From NCBI GenBank assembly GCA_963810525.1, contig CAWENB010000003.1, positions 1,054,001 to 1,118,000 on the forward strand: DNA of 64,000 nucleotides, read 5' to 3'. The position numbers and the translations under genes are program-made. This stretch comes from JAICLK01 sp963810525. Its GTDB lineage: Bacteria > Patescibacteriota > Saccharimonadia > Saccharimonadales > UBA4665. The notes under the pieces were generated by a model. It ran no database searches, had not been told where the DNA came from, and saw only the letters and a list, made by a program, of their open reading frames with translations. This document shows positions 8,704-16,898 of this stretch, one piece after another; position 1 is the first letter of the stretch, and the number at the start of each line of letters is the position of its first letter.

Positions 8704-8711
8704 CTTAAATC
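8704..8711. repeat. Target-site duplication, right (CTTAAATC)
   Basis: Exact copy of 7606-7613, immediately outside the right inverted repeat. The following 215 bp to 8926 show no gene. Confidence 0.85.
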
Positions 8712-8926
8712 AACATAATAAACAGAGGTGAGCCGCTTCAATCCCAAATCTGCCTAGCGGTGCTTCCTACATAGTTTGACCGGCAGGGGGGAGTGGTGTA
8801 CCGTTTTGCGTTCGATTTATGCGCTCCGTTAGAACCAAAAATTTTTCCGTTTTTTGCAAATCAGTTTCGCAGTTTAGTGTTTCTATACAGTAAGTGCGAA
8901 ACTGCGAAGCTAGCCAAAACTATTAC

Positions 8927-9205
8927 TTATAGTCCAAGAAAGCCCGTGGGCAAATCACCGTTTAAGTACCACTTGCCCTGATAAAGAACTATCTTGATAG
9001 TCTGGCCTGAGCCAGTCTTGCATATACCGTATGTAGGTGCCTTTGTTACAAGTTGTACGCAACCTCTAAAGGAGTAGTAATTAGCGAACGTGCTGTGGGC
9101 TTTGTGGAGTACACGGACTTCATTAACAACGAAAACTATCAGGACAACTATTACTACGGCTACAGCTGACAGCAATACTTTTTGGGTTAATATCTTTTTC
9201 ATCAT
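8927..9205 (-). CDS. Small membrane-anchored hypothetical protein
   Basis: 92 residues. One membrane helix near residues 10-28 (VLLSAVAVVIVVLIVFVV) acts as an uncleaved anchor. The outside domain has two cysteines that could form a disulfide. It is the last gene of the PadR cluster, 5 bp after the preceding gene, so it is probably co-transcribed. Function not recognised. Confidence 0.65.
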   Translation of the reverse strand: MMKKILTQKVLLSAVAVVIVVLIVFVVNEVRVLHKAHSTFANYYSFRGCVQLVTKAPTYGICKTGSGQTIKIVLYQGKWYLNGDLPTGFLGL

Positions 9206-9210
9206 AAAGT

Positions 9211-9888
9211 TTAAATTAACTTCCTAAAGACCGGTAATGACCGGTTATTAACCGCACAGTGCCAAGTTTGGTTTATATTGCTCACAGCATGTGACGGTGA
9301 CTGTATACACTGACCAACGTCATGGAATGCCAGTAGAAACATAATGCCAAAAGCGAAAATAGCGGGAATAATAATAGGCCACGAATGTTTTATGTCTAAA
9401 GCCCGCTTCAGCCAAGTAGATTTGGTACTTCCAGTTCCTCTTGCCAAGTAAACTATGTAGCTGCCAACAGCAAGTAAGAGCGCGATCTCCGGTAACCGTA
9501 ATACCCATAAACTCAATATCGGGGTTCTCCACAGCCATGAATTATACAAAGTGTGATTATTGATGACTTTATCCAATCCGTTAGCAATAAGCGCAGCAAT
9601 AAAAGGTAGTAACAATGCTCCGGCTATAATACTATTACGCTTGATATAGCGGGGCGTTTCATTCATATAAATACCTCCAACGTATTGAAGTTGCTGTTTA
9701 GTTACACTAAGCGGTAAGTCTATTGCGATATGAGTCCAGCCCGCTAGTTTTGCAGCATTGCTTGGTGCGTCATCAAGCATATCGGCTGTAGTCTGCAATA
9801 GCTGCTGTTCGTACTGCTTGCGATAAGATTTCGGGTATAGCTTGAGCAGTTTGGAGTAAATCGGGAAGCGTTTTTCTAATTCACTCAT
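9211..9888 (-). CDS. Multi-pass membrane protein co-transcribed with padR
   Basis: 225 residues. The N-terminal ~70 residues are cytoplasmic and helical (YSKLLKLYPKSYRKQYEQQLL, a start common to membrane proteins paired with PadR regulators). About four membrane helices follow. Its ATG overlaps the padR stop by four bases, showing translational coupling. Proteins of this layout probably modulate a membrane stress response or transporter, but the role is unknown. Confidence 0.7.
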   Translation of the reverse strand: MSELEKRFPIYSKLLKLYPKSYRKQYEQQLLQTTADMLDDAPSNAAKLAGWTHIAIDLPLSVTKQQLQYVGGIYMNETPRYIKRNSIIAGALLLPFIAALIANGLDKVINNHTLYNSWLWRTPILSLWVLRLPEIALLLAVGSYIVYLARGTGSTKSTWLKRALDIKHSWPIIIPAIFAFGIMFLLAFHDVGQCIQSPSHAVSNINQTWHCAVNNRSLPVFRKLI

Positions 9889-10226
9889 GCCGCTAATCCT
9901 GAAAGTGTCTCATAAACTTTACGCTGTTTAGCTAGCTTCACAGTATTGTCGTAATACTCTAACTCAGCATTTAGCTTTCTCATGCCCTTATCAGTCAGCT
10001 GATAATATCTACGCCTTGTATCAAGTTGGTCTTCAAGTTCTTTTACTAAACCCTGTTCGTTGAGTAGTTTAATACTGGTATAGAGAGCACCGGGAGCTAG
10101 TTTAATCTTACCCTTAGAGTCTTCGCCGACTTGTTTCATAATTTCATACCCGTGACGAGGCTTTAGGCTTAAAGCTAGTAAGATACTAAATGCTACCTGT
10201 GGCAGTTGGTTATATTGCTTGGCCAT
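9885..10226 (-). CDS. PadR-family transcriptional regulator
   Basis: 113 residues with the PadR winged-helix pattern: ILLALSLKPRHGYEIMKQV, then LAPGALYTSIKLLNEQGLV (recognition helix and wing), then RRRYYQLTDKGMRKL. PadR proteins are usually dimeric repressors of a neighbouring membrane-protein or efflux gene. A strong promoter with an internal palindrome lies just upstream, suggesting autorepression of this three-gene operon. Confidence 0.88.
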   Translation of the reverse strand: MAKQYNQLPQVAFSILLALSLKPRHGYEIMKQVGEDSKGKIKLAPGALYTSIKLLNEQGLVKELEDQLDTRRRYYQLTDKGMRKLNAELEYYDNTVKLAKQRKVYETLSGLAA

Positions 10227-10233
10227 AGGTTAA

Positions 10234-10262
10234 TACTATATCTAAGTACGATATATTGTCAA
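10234..10262 (-). promoter_or_regulatory. padR promoter with candidate PadR operator
   Basis: On the minus strand TTGACA (10262-10257) is followed after 16 bp by TATAGT (10240-10235), close to sigma-70 consensus. The perfect inverted repeat TATATC-N7-GATATA (10237-10255) fills the spacer and touches the -10 element, where a repressor would block polymerase. Confidence 0.65.
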
Positions 10263-10302
10263 TAAACGCATGGGGTTGATATTTCGAGTGAGGTTCTCTA
10301 AC

Positions 10303-11610
10303 CTATTCGTATCTCAGAGCGTCTATTGGGTCTTTCTTGCTAGCCCTTAGCGCTGGTAGCGTACCGGCCAAGAAGGCTATTAGCATGATCCCGACAATAA
10401 CGACAGCTATAGTGGTAAGTGGAAACGTTAGTAACGACAAACCCGGGAAATCTTTTAAGAAACCCTTGGTGGCGATCGTATTAACTACTTTACCGAGTAG
10501 CGCCGCAAACCCAACACCTAAAACGCTTCCCCACAGGCCAATTAGGGCGGCTTCAATACTAAAGAGGGTGAAGATACGGCGTGGACTCATGCCGAGCGCC
10601 TTCATCAGCCCGATTTCTTTAGTACGTTCTTGCACTGACATAAATAAGGTATTGACAATACCAAACGAAGCGGCGAGTAGTGTAATGGCGGCAAACGCGT
10701 CGAACACTATGATGATAGCGGTGATGGCTGTGAAGACAGTATTCTCGCGATCTTTAATCGTCTGTCCGGTATAACCTTTAGCACTCAATTCGTTCTTAAT
10801 GGTTGATATCTGCGCGTCGGTAAGGCTAGTTGGGAATGTTGCTACCACTGACGTAAATGAATTAGCGGCGGCTGGCGGTAATCCTGTACTTTGTATTGAA
10901 AAGAGCTGTGTCGCGAGCGGCGTATTAGCATAGGCGAAAGCTCCGCCGATGAGGGTTTTCTGTTCGACCCCGGTAATTGTTGCGGTAACGGTACTTTGCT
11001 TACCCTCAGCACTCGTGATACCAATGGTTACGGGTTTGCCGATGATGGCTTGGTCGCTACTGTAGCCTAATGAAACCACATAGTTTTCCGGGACAGTAAT
11101 CTGGTTTTGCGAGCTGCCATTATCCACCCCGTGCCCGACTGACATAGGAGCGAACGTGCTGCCAAATTGTTGCTGAAGCGACAGTTGATATTTACCGCTT
11201 GTTCCCTTGATGTAATCTGGCGTAATAGCCCGTTCCGGTTGAGCGTCGGTTATGTTTGATACCGACTTAATAGCACTTATATCCTTAGAAGACATTAACA
11301 GTTGTTGAGCTTCTCCGCGTCCACCGCCCTGACCGGCCGCCACTTTCTGGTTAGGGTTATAGGCTGGCGGAGCGCTGTTGGCCGAGCCCGGGCCGGGCGA
11401 GTTCTTATTGGTCAGCTGCACAGAAATTAAATTTGTCGCCCCGAGATTACCAATCTGCTTGTTAAGATAGCTCTTAATACCCGTACCGATACCATTAGTA
11501 AGCGTTATGGTCATCGCCCCGATAAAAATCGCAATAATTGTCAGTAGCGTTCGCACTTTACTGCGAAACATACTCGAACTAGCTGTTAGAAAAAGATCTG
11601 TTAATTTCAT
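10303..11610 (-). CDS. ABC transporter permease, MacB/FtsX type
   Basis: 435 residues. There is an N-terminal membrane helix after SSSMFRSKVRTLLTIIAIFIG, and a large extracytoplasmic MacB-like domain (about residues 45-290). Three C-terminal helices form an FtsX domain containing SVQERTKEIGLMKALGMSPR. The domain includes a glycine/proline-rich low-complexity stretch around residues 70-95. It overlaps the ATPase gene by four bases. Such pairs do mechanotransmission or export of peptides, lipoproteins or antimicrobials; the substrate is unknown. Confidence 0.88.
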   Translation of the reverse strand: MKLTDLFLTASSSMFRSKVRTLLTIIAIFIGAMTITLTNGIGTGIKSYLNKQIGNLGATNLISVQLTNKNSPGPGSANSAPPAYNPNQKVAAGQGGGRGEAQQLLMSSKDISAIKSVSNITDAQPERAITPDYIKGTSGKYQLSLQQQFGSTFAPMSVGHGVDNGSSQNQITVPENYVVSLGYSSDQAIIGKPVTIGITSAEGKQSTVTATITGVEQKTLIGGAFAYANTPLATQLFSIQSTGLPPAAANSFTSVVATFPTSLTDAQISTIKNELSAKGYTGQTIKDRENTVFTAITAIIIVFDAFAAITLLAASFGIVNTLFMSVQERTKEIGLMKALGMSPRRIFTLFSIEAALIGLWGSVLGVGFAALLGKVVNTIATKGFLKDFPGLSLLTFPLTTIAVVIVGIMLIAFLAGTLPALRASKKDPIDALRYE

Positions 11611-12293
11611 ACTTCACCTCGGCTGGTTAATCGACCGTCTTTAATGTGTATTTGTCTATCACAGCGTTCGGCAATATCTCTGTCGTGGGTAACAATAATT
11701 AGGGTAATGCCTTGTTCTTTATTGAGCCGAAATAGCAAGTCTTCAATGGTTTTACCGGTATGGCTATCTAGATTACCAGTTGGCTCGTCAGCGAATATAA
11801 CACTAGGATTATTGATAAGCGCTCTAGCTATACAGACACGTTGTTTTTGACCACCGCTTAAGGTCCCGGCTTTGCTGTTAGCTTTTTCTTCTAGTTCAAC
11901 CGCTTTTAGTACCTTCATGCCACTTTCAAGGCGTTCCTTGCGTCCAACTCTGCCGATTTTGAGAGGCAAGATTACATTGTTTAATACCGTGTCGTTTTCA
12001 TTTAAAAAGAACTGTTGAAAAACGAAGCCATAATGCTTGTTGCGAAGGGTATCGAGTTGTCGACCATTCATGCGCGAAGCGTCTTTATCTCCTACAAGCA
12101 CAGACCCCTTTGAGGGCTTATCTAACAGCGCTAGGGTGTGCATGAGCGTACTTTTACCCGAACCGCTTTTACCGACTACCGCCACAGACTCACCACTAGT
12201 AATGGCTAGGGTAATGTCGTCTAGGGCAGAAAAGGCAGCTTCACCTTTGCCGTATGTTTTACTAACTTGTTTAGTGGCAATAACAGTGTTCAT
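11607..12293 (-). CDS. ABC transporter ATP-binding protein (MacB/LolD type)
   Basis: 228 residues with Walker A GKSGSGKST (about 40-48), Q-loop FVFQQFFL, signature LSGGQKQR, Walker B VIFADEPTGNLD and the switch histidine in IIVTHDRD. This is the LolD/MacB subfamily. It overlaps both neighbours by four bases and partners the permease just downstream. Confidence 0.92.
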   Translation of the reverse strand: MNTVIATKQVSKTYGKGEAAFSALDDITLAITSGESVAVVGKSGSGKSTLMHTLALLDKPSKGSVLVGDKDASRMNGRQLDTLRNKHYGFVFQQFFLNENDTVLNNVILPLKIGRVGRKERLESGMKVLKAVELEEKANSKAGTLSGGQKQRVCIARALINNPSVIFADEPTGNLDSHTGKTIEDLLFRLNKEQGITLIIVTHDRDIAERCDRQIHIKDGRLTSRGEV

Positions 12294-12532
12294 TTATCTC
12301 CTTTATCTTTGGTTAATTTTTGTACTTCAATCAGACCGGTCTGAATATCTCGCAGCTTATCTTCCACTACTTCTGCTTTGACGAACGCTACGCCCATTCT
12401 GTGTGGATTACCGACAACGATTAACTTGTCACCCTCTTTAATATCTAGAGCTTCCCGGGCTTCAGCCGGAATAACTACCTGACCTTTCGTGCCTACGGTG
12501 GCCGCGCCCCATATCTTTATTTTCGGGAACAT
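12290..12532 (-). CDS. AbrB/SpoVT-type DNA-binding regulator
   Basis: 80 residues. GTKGQVVIPAEAREALDIKEGDKLIVVG is the swapped-hairpin AbrB fold found in MazE- and SpoVT-like proteins. It is the first gene of the operon, overlapping the ABC ATPase start by four bases, so it probably controls the transporter operon. The C-terminal ~30 residues form a charged helix. Confidence 0.85.
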   Translation of the reverse strand: MFPKIKIWGAATVGTKGQVVIPAEAREALDIKEGDKLIVVGNPHRMGVAFVKAEVVEDKLRDIQTGLIEVQKLTKDKGDK

Positions 12533-12626
12533 ACCGACGATAGCTCTGTAATACTTTTCATACTTGTATACTAAAGCAAATCAAACTTAAGTACAACTGA
12601 ATAAGCTGTGCGATAATATGTTCAAC

Positions 12627-13061
12627 ATGGCTAAAACAAAAGAAATGCCACCGTTAAACGTTCTGCTTATAGCTACGGTCATAAACTATCTAGCGCAGAT
12701 TCCCTATTACATTCACAACTACTATGTACCCCATCATCTCACTCCTGGACTGCGGGCAACAGGGCTACTTGGATTTACGCTCATCTGGTTTATAGCGGGA
12801 TTTATAATGTACATCAAGAAAATAAAATACGGTTACGGTATCCTGCTCAGTTTTTTGATTGTCGAAACATTATTTTATGGGCTTGCGTTCCTGTCCGGAG
12901 CTTTTATATCGCAACTGCGCAATCACAGCGATATTATTAGACTTGTCTTTATTATTGGCTATGCCAGCGGCGCTACGGCAGGATATTATGTATATAGGCT
13001 AATTCATTGTCACAGAAACACACCAATTAGTTTGGCTAGAGACGAGTCTAACTTTAAGTAA
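12627..13061 (+). CDS. Four-helix membrane protein, unknown function
   Basis: About 144 residues with four predicted membrane helices (LNVLLIATVINYLA; LGFTLIWFIAGFIMYI; ILLSFLIVETLFYGLAFL; LVFIIGYASGATAGYYVY). An in-frame ATG at 12618 would add three residues. No Shine-Dalgarno is visible. GATAAT lies just upstream, so the mRNA may be leaderless. Convergent and overlapping by 8 bp with the next gene. Confidence 0.65.
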   Translation: MAKTKEMPPLNVLLIATVINYLAQIPYYIHNYYVPHHLTPGLRATGLLGFTLIWFIAGFIMYIKKIKYGYGILLSFLIVETLFYGLAFLSGAFISQLRNHSDIIRLVFIIGYASGATAGYYVYRLIHCHRNTPISLARDESNFK

Positions 13062-13569
13062 AAATCGGTCTAACGCTATGTCTAACAGCGTCATTGACAG
13101 TGTCCTGAACTGCTTTGGTTCGTGAGTTGAGCAGCTCAGTTGAAAAATTTGCAGCCAGCGGGTTGGTTTCAAACTTAATCCACAATTTATAAATGTCATT
13201 TGCGAAATCTAGAACGTGTTCGTTAAGGTGCGTCGTGCTGTCCGTATTAGTGGGATTAAGTCTTCCTTTACTAATGTGCAGCACATGGCGATTAAGCGGT
13301 TTCTCCCAAATATCAAAAAGACTTGATTGATAAGCAGGTATGCCAAACTCCGTAATACTGATGTCATGACCGCTCTGCCGTTGCGTGAAGAACCTATATA
13401 AACACCTTGCGTGTACAAAGGCCGAATCCATAGAGACCACAACATCAAAACCTCTGTGCTGTGTTTTAAATACTTGCCATAAAGTTGCAGACCCCAATAA
13501 ACAGCGCAGCTCGTAATATAGGTCTTGGGTTATAAAATAACGTTTTTGCTGTTCGCTTAAATTAGCCAT
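13054..13569 (-). CDS. Hypothetical cytoplasmic protein
   Basis: 171 residues, mostly helical, no membrane segment. SMDSAFVHARCLYRFFT resembles a motif seen in hypothetical helical (HEPN-like) proteins, but the match is not strong enough to name a family. It ends tail-to-tail with the membrane protein gene and follows the next gene by 3 bp. Confidence 0.6.
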   Translation of the reverse strand: MANLSEQQKRYFITQDLYYELRCLLGSATLWQVFKTQHRGFDVVVSMDSAFVHARCLYRFFTQRQSGHDISITEFGIPAYQSSLFDIWEKPLNRHVLHISKGRLNPTNTDSTTHLNEHVLDFANDIYKLWIKFETNPLAANFSTELLNSRTKAVQDTVNDAVRHSVRPIFT

Positions 13570-13572
13570 TCA

Positions 13573-13875
13573 CTACTTTTTAAAGGTCGTTACTAATAGT
13601 GCCATAGTGGCAACCAAAACAGCTAGTATGGACGTAATTAGTGCGCCGTAAGCCAGATTTAAGTTTTTCTGAAACGCCTCTTTGGTTACCTCGTAATTTG
13701 CCCGGGCTATTTCAACTTCATTATGTCTACGTGCTTGTTCTTCCGCACTGCCGTCTATACTTGCAAACGAACCTCGCAAATCAGGGTGTCCGCTAGTCAG
13801 CTTAGGCGACTTAAATATCTTGAAAAGTGCTTTAAACTTCTTACTCACGTCATAAATTATACTCTGTGACAACAA
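13573..13875 (-). CDS. Small protein with C-terminal membrane helix
   Basis: 100 residues: a basic N-terminus, a helical middle (EEQARRHNEVEIARANYEVT) and one C-terminal membrane helix (ALITSILAVLVATMALLV) ending in lysines. This tail-anchored layout may partner the cytoplasmic protein encoded directly downstream. Function unknown. Confidence 0.6.
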   Translation of the reverse strand: MLSQSIIYDVSKKFKALFKIFKSPKLTSGHPDLRGSFASIDGSAEEQARRHNEVEIARANYEVTKEAFQKNLNLAYGALITSILAVLVATMALLVTTFKK

Positions 13876-13884
13876 CAGTTCCCA

Positions 13885-14400
13885 CTAAGTCGTACAGCTG
13901 AAAGTCATTGTACCCGATAAGGCACCACCTACTATAGCGTCATATTGTCCGTTACAAGTTAGCGGGTTGCTGCTGTCCGAGGGTGTACTACAGTTCAGGT
14001 TCATCGTCCCCGTCAACACACCACCAACTAGAGCATTGTATTGCCCGTTACAGTTATAGGTCGTGCCGCCGCTACAGTTCATGCTCATAGAACCCGATAA
14101 GGCACCCCCGATAAGCGAGTTGTACTGTCCAGTGCAGTTTAATGGGCTGCCGTTATCAGAAGGTGTGCAATTCATATCCATACTTCCCGACAATGCGCCT
14201 CCTATAACCGAATTGTATTGACCGCTGCAATTGTAGGAAGTATTGCCACTTGCGGCTGAAGCCGTAGTATTAGCGTTTGTACTGGTATTTTGTGCGCCAT
14301 TATTATTCTGGCTTGAGCCAGCAATAACAGCTACACCGCCAAATAAAATCATGGCTAGGATAATCAACGTTAAGACTTTGCCTCGCATTGCTTTAATCAT
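13885..14400 (-). CDS. Exported Cys-rich repeat protein
   Basis: About 171 residues with a signal peptide (KVLTLIILAMILFGGVAVIA). Four tandem units of 25 to 35 residues then follow the pattern C-x-GQY-[ND]-x-[IL]-VGG-x-L-[ST]-G-[ST]-M-x-x-x-C. Each unit carries a pair of cysteines, presumably disulfide-linked outside the cell. An Asn/Thr/Ser-rich linker precedes the repeats. The start at 14400 places the signal peptide near the N-terminus; an upstream ATG at 14445 is in frame. Probably a surface or adhesin-like repeat protein; family not recognised. Confidence 0.7.
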   Translation of the reverse strand: MIKAMRGKVLTLIILAMILFGGVAVIAGSSQNNNGAQNTSTNANTTASAASGNTSYNCSGQYNSVIGGALSGSMDMNCTPSDNGSPLNCTGQYNSLIGGALSGSMSMNCSGGTTYNCNGQYNALVGGVLTGTMNLNCSTPSDSSNPLTCNGQYDAIVGGALSGTMTFSCTT

Positions 14401-14454
14401 ATCACCAGATAGCCTACACCTGTAGCTAATACTGCCCTTTAGCACGCTAAAAAG

Positions 14455-14595
14455 TTATCTAACATGTGTCCCTGGTGACTTCTGAATCTTCTCAGGCACC
14501 GCTGCACTAATGAACCCCATAATCACAAAGACAATACACATCCACGTCACCATGACAGCGTAGTCGGCTCGTTTGCGTTTATGTTCGATATGCAA
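14455..14595 (-). CDS. Possible 46-residue membrane peptide
   Basis: TTG start at 14595: a basic N-terminus (HIEHKRKRADY) followed by one membrane helix (VTWMCIVFVIMGFISAAV). It overlaps the 3' end of the preceding gene by about 50 bp. The pattern suggests a real peptide, but the start codon is weak. Confidence 0.35.
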   Translation of the reverse strand: MHIEHKRKRADYAVMVTWMCIVFVIMGFISAAVPEKIQKSPGTHVR

Positions 14596-15236
14596 TCCGC
14601 AACTGTGCCTGTACAGAGCGGTATAGGTGCGGGAGCACTAACCGTTACTGAGCAATTATATTGATGTCTTTCGCTTACATACCCGTTATATGACTGAGCA
14701 TATTGTGAGTTTGCTAATGATATTACACTGTTGAGGTCGTAAATTGCGTTCGCCGCGGTCGTCGCGTCCGTTGGGTGCGCCTCAACCGCCGCTGAGTCAT
14801 CATTAACGTGAATCGTAATGTAGTTTTCTTCAGCGAGATAAGCCTGTGCAAGAGTATATCTAGCTGAGGCGTCATTTGTGGAACCAACATCGCACGCATT
14901 AACAGATGGGGCTGTTACGCTCGGCGTTGAGGTTGATGGTGCCGGTGACTTTGATGATGTCGAGCCTGCCGAAGAAGACGAGGTTGGTGTCGTCGTGTTC
15001 TGTGTTGGTGTGGTCGTTGGATTAACAAGGAACTTGTTAGGTGTTTGGGGGTTCGTAGATGATGACGTAGCAGGTACTTGTTTGGCGGTATTGTGAATGT
15101 GTTGGATAGCAATAGCACTCACCTCAGCACAGAATACAAGTGCAAGAGCACCAAAGAAAATTGTCCACGGTGTCAGTGGTAAGAGACGCTTTGGAAGCGC
15201 TCGGATTTTCTTAACTATGTGTCGCGCTTTTTTCAT
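14547..15236 (-). CDS. Exported/anchored protein with Ser-Thr-Pro linker
   Basis: 229 residues. There is a basic N-terminus and one membrane helix (WTIFFGALALVFCAEVSAIAI), then about 55 residues of Ser/Thr/Pro-rich linker. A C-terminal domain with four cysteines (CDVG, YNCS, LCTG, DCIS) follows. This surface-protein layout suits the epibiotic lifestyle of Saccharibacteria, but no known domain is evident. Confidence 0.65.
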   Translation of the reverse strand: MKKARHIVKKIRALPKRLLPLTPWTIFFGALALVFCAEVSAIAIQHIHNTAKQVPATSSSTNPQTPNKFLVNPTTTPTQNTTTPTSSSSAGSTSSKSPAPSTSTPSVTAPSVNACDVGSTNDASARYTLAQAYLAEENYITIHVNDDSAAVEAHPTDATTAANAIYDLNSVISLANSQYAQSYNGYVSERHQYNCSVTVSAPAPIPLCTGTVADCISNINANEPTTLSW

Positions 15237-15240
15237 AAGA

Positions 15241-15510
15241 TTAACTGCCTTGGAGTTTTTTTATGGCTTCCTTTGCTGCACCTAGAATTATTAACAGCAT
15301 AATGGTTCCGTAAAGAAGATCCTGGTACCCATTAGAAAGAACGCTAGCTATGGCAATCCCGCAAAACACTAGAGCTAAGGTCGTAACTCCTACGACCATC
15401 CTGAGTGCACCTTCATCTTTTTTCGCGTTTTTTGTCCATTTTGCATGCATTTCGCGATCTAGTCGGTGCACTGCTTCGACTATGCTTTCATCTGATTTCG
15501 TATTCATCAC
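15241..15510 (-). CDS. Small two-helix membrane protein
   Basis: 89 residues: a charged N-terminal half (VEAVHRLDREMHAKWTKNAKK) and two membrane helices (RMVVGVTTLALVFCGIAIA and LLYGTIMLLIILGAA). It lies 4 bp upstream of the exported protein gene and probably shares its mRNA. AAGGAGAAG stands before the ATG. Confidence 0.65.
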   Translation of the reverse strand: MMNTKSDESIVEAVHRLDREMHAKWTKNAKKDEGALRMVVGVTTLALVFCGIAIASVLSNGYQDLLYGTIMLLIILGAAKEAIKKLQGS

Positions 15511-15541
15511 AACTTCTCCTTAGCCGATGAGTAAAGTGCCG

Positions 15542-15677
15542 TAAAATAAAAAGCGACACCGCAAGGTGTCTTACTTCCATTCACAAACCGACTTTCGCCG
15601 AATCTGTTTATGCGATGCCGCTTTTACACGGCGAACCGCAATAAAATGCGTGTTCGGTCTGTATATGAAAGTAAGAC
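15542..15677 (+). ncRNA. Structured leader RNA upstream of the element's first gene
   Basis: A -10-like TAAAAT (15542-15547) is followed by a perfect GACACC-GCAA-GGTGTC tetraloop hairpin starting at 15555. GTCTTACTTCCAT (15568-15580) pairs with ATGAAAGTAAGAC (15665-15677; 12 of 13 positions) to close a roughly 110-nt domain. Inside, ACCGA/TCGGT, GCCG/CGGC and CGCA/TGCG helices can form. This looks like a folded 5' leader or small RNA, or a DNA site bound by an element protein. Family unknown. Confidence 0.5.
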
Positions 15678-15781
15678 AGTTGTAATTATAACACTTACGC
15701 ACCGTAAGTAAATTGCTCATGCTTGCTGTCTAACTCCTTATGCCAGACAATGTAGGAACAGGGTGTGGGTAAGGAAACGAT

Positions 15782-16615
15782 ATGGAACCGTACTGGCCTA
15801 GTAAAGATGTGCTCGAAGCTGGACGACGTGCCCTGCCAGAGCGTAAGCCTAGCAAAAAGCTGCTTGGGTATCTTAAGAAGTACCAGCACGACTTATTGAC
15901 CACCGGTACACCGGAGGGTTTGCCGAGCTTTGCAACGCAGCGGAACACGCTAATTGCCACCCTACGCCAAATGTTCGCCGGAGGGCAAGGCTACCACCAG
16001 ACTATAATCGGGCGGGGCGTAGACCTGCCGAAGTTTTGGGAGCTTATGCTTAGCATGGATTTTGTGTCGCACGAGATTAAACTTGCAAACAATATAGGTT
16101 ATGACGACAGGGAGATTGCGACTGGCGTACGCAGCACGGTGGAAGCACCCTTTGCCGAGGTTACGATTATAGGTGACGATTTAAAGCATGCAGTTGCATC
16201 AGAACCTAAACCCGCGCCAATCGTAACAGCCGCAGACAACCCTATTGTCACTTTGCCAACTGCCGAGCATCGCATAAACGTAAGGAGTTACGACGCACCG
16301 TTAGGCACTCTACACTTTGGTGGCTGCGAAATCCAGATTGTTCGTCAAAAGAAAAGACAAGGCAGTGCAGTCGGTGAAACAGCTCAAGGTTCTGCAATGA
16401 GAAAGCTCTTCAAAGATGTCAATACCCTACGTAATGGTGTCCCGCTGCACGCAATCATATCTGTTAGGAAAGATAATTTTGATAGCAAAAAGCGTAAGCG
16501 CGCAACAAATCATCTAGATGAAATAAATAGGAAGGTTGAGAAGGAAACCGGCGTGCCCAAGCTGATTATTTACGACCAAGTAAAATACTACATAGACAAG
16601 TCCTATCTTATCTAG
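15782..16615 (+). CDS. Hypothetical element protein, possible DNA-binding
   Basis: 277 residues. The C-terminal ~90 residues are basic and helical (MRKLFKDVNTLRNGVPLHAI then SKKRKRATNHLDEINRKVEK), consistent with a winged-helix DNA-binding domain. The N-terminal part has no match. AAGGAAACG lies directly before the ATG. First gene of the primase/recombinase module and preceded by a structured leader, so a replication initiator or regulator role is plausible but inferred. Confidence 0.6.
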   Translation: MEPYWPSKDVLEAGRRALPERKPSKKLLGYLKKYQHDLLTTGTPEGLPSFATQRNTLIATLRQMFAGGQGYHQTIIGRGVDLPKFWELMLSMDFVSHEIKLANNIGYDDREIATGVRSTVEAPFAEVTIIGDDLKHAVASEPKPAPIVTAADNPIVTLPTAEHRINVRSYDAPLGTLHFGGCEIQIVRQKKRQGSAVGETAQGSAMRKLFKDVNTLRNGVPLHAIISVRKDNFDSKKRKRATNHLDEINRKVEKETGVPKLIIYDQVKYYIDKSYLI

Positions 16616-16616
16616 C

Positions 16617-16635
16617 GTCTGAAAAGTTTTCAGAC
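16617..16635. repeat. Perfect palindrome after the first element gene
   Basis: GTCTGAAAA-G-TTTTCAGAC, beginning one base after the stop codon. It could be a protein-binding site or part of the termination region completed by the hairpin at 16651-16684. Confidence 0.5.
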
Positions 16636-16650
16636 CAACCCTAGTGATAC

Positions 16651-16684
16651 AAATACCCGTACAAACTAAGCGGGTATTTTTGTA
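16651..16684 (+). terminator. Rho-independent terminator
   Basis: AAATACCCG and CGGGTATTT pair around an 11-base loop and end in TTTTTGT, a typical intrinsic terminator for the upstream gene. The next gene starts 5 bp later, so read-through or a promoter within this region must serve the primase. Confidence 0.8.
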
Positions 16685-16688
16685 ACCA

Positions 16689-16898
16689 ATGAAACTAAGC
16701 ACCGAACGTATTAAGACCCTACAAGCACTTCTCAAAGAGTTGTGCGGTCTTGAATTGACCAACGAGCAAGCTCAAGAAGCTGGTGCGGCAATCTTACGCT
16801 TTATGGTGCTGAAGGCTCAGAGGCAGCAAGAATTATCCAAGCATAAGGAGAATAATCATGGACAAATACGACGAACTGACAGAACTGTTGCGCAATAA
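16689..16898 (+). CDS. Small helical hypothetical protein
   Basis: 69 residues, helical (TERIKTLQALLKELCGLELT). It overlaps the primase start by 41 bp, which suggests coupled translation. Possibly a small replication accessory protein; no family recognised. Confidence 0.5.
   Translation: MKLSTERIKTLQALLKELCGLELTNEQAQEAGAAILRFMVLKAQRQQELSKHKENNHGQIRRTDRTVAQ

Noticed and set aside
15500..15800. Left attachment copy of tRNA-Tyr for the serine recombinase element
   Set aside because: No duplicate of the tRNA-Tyr 3' end was found near the left side of the element.
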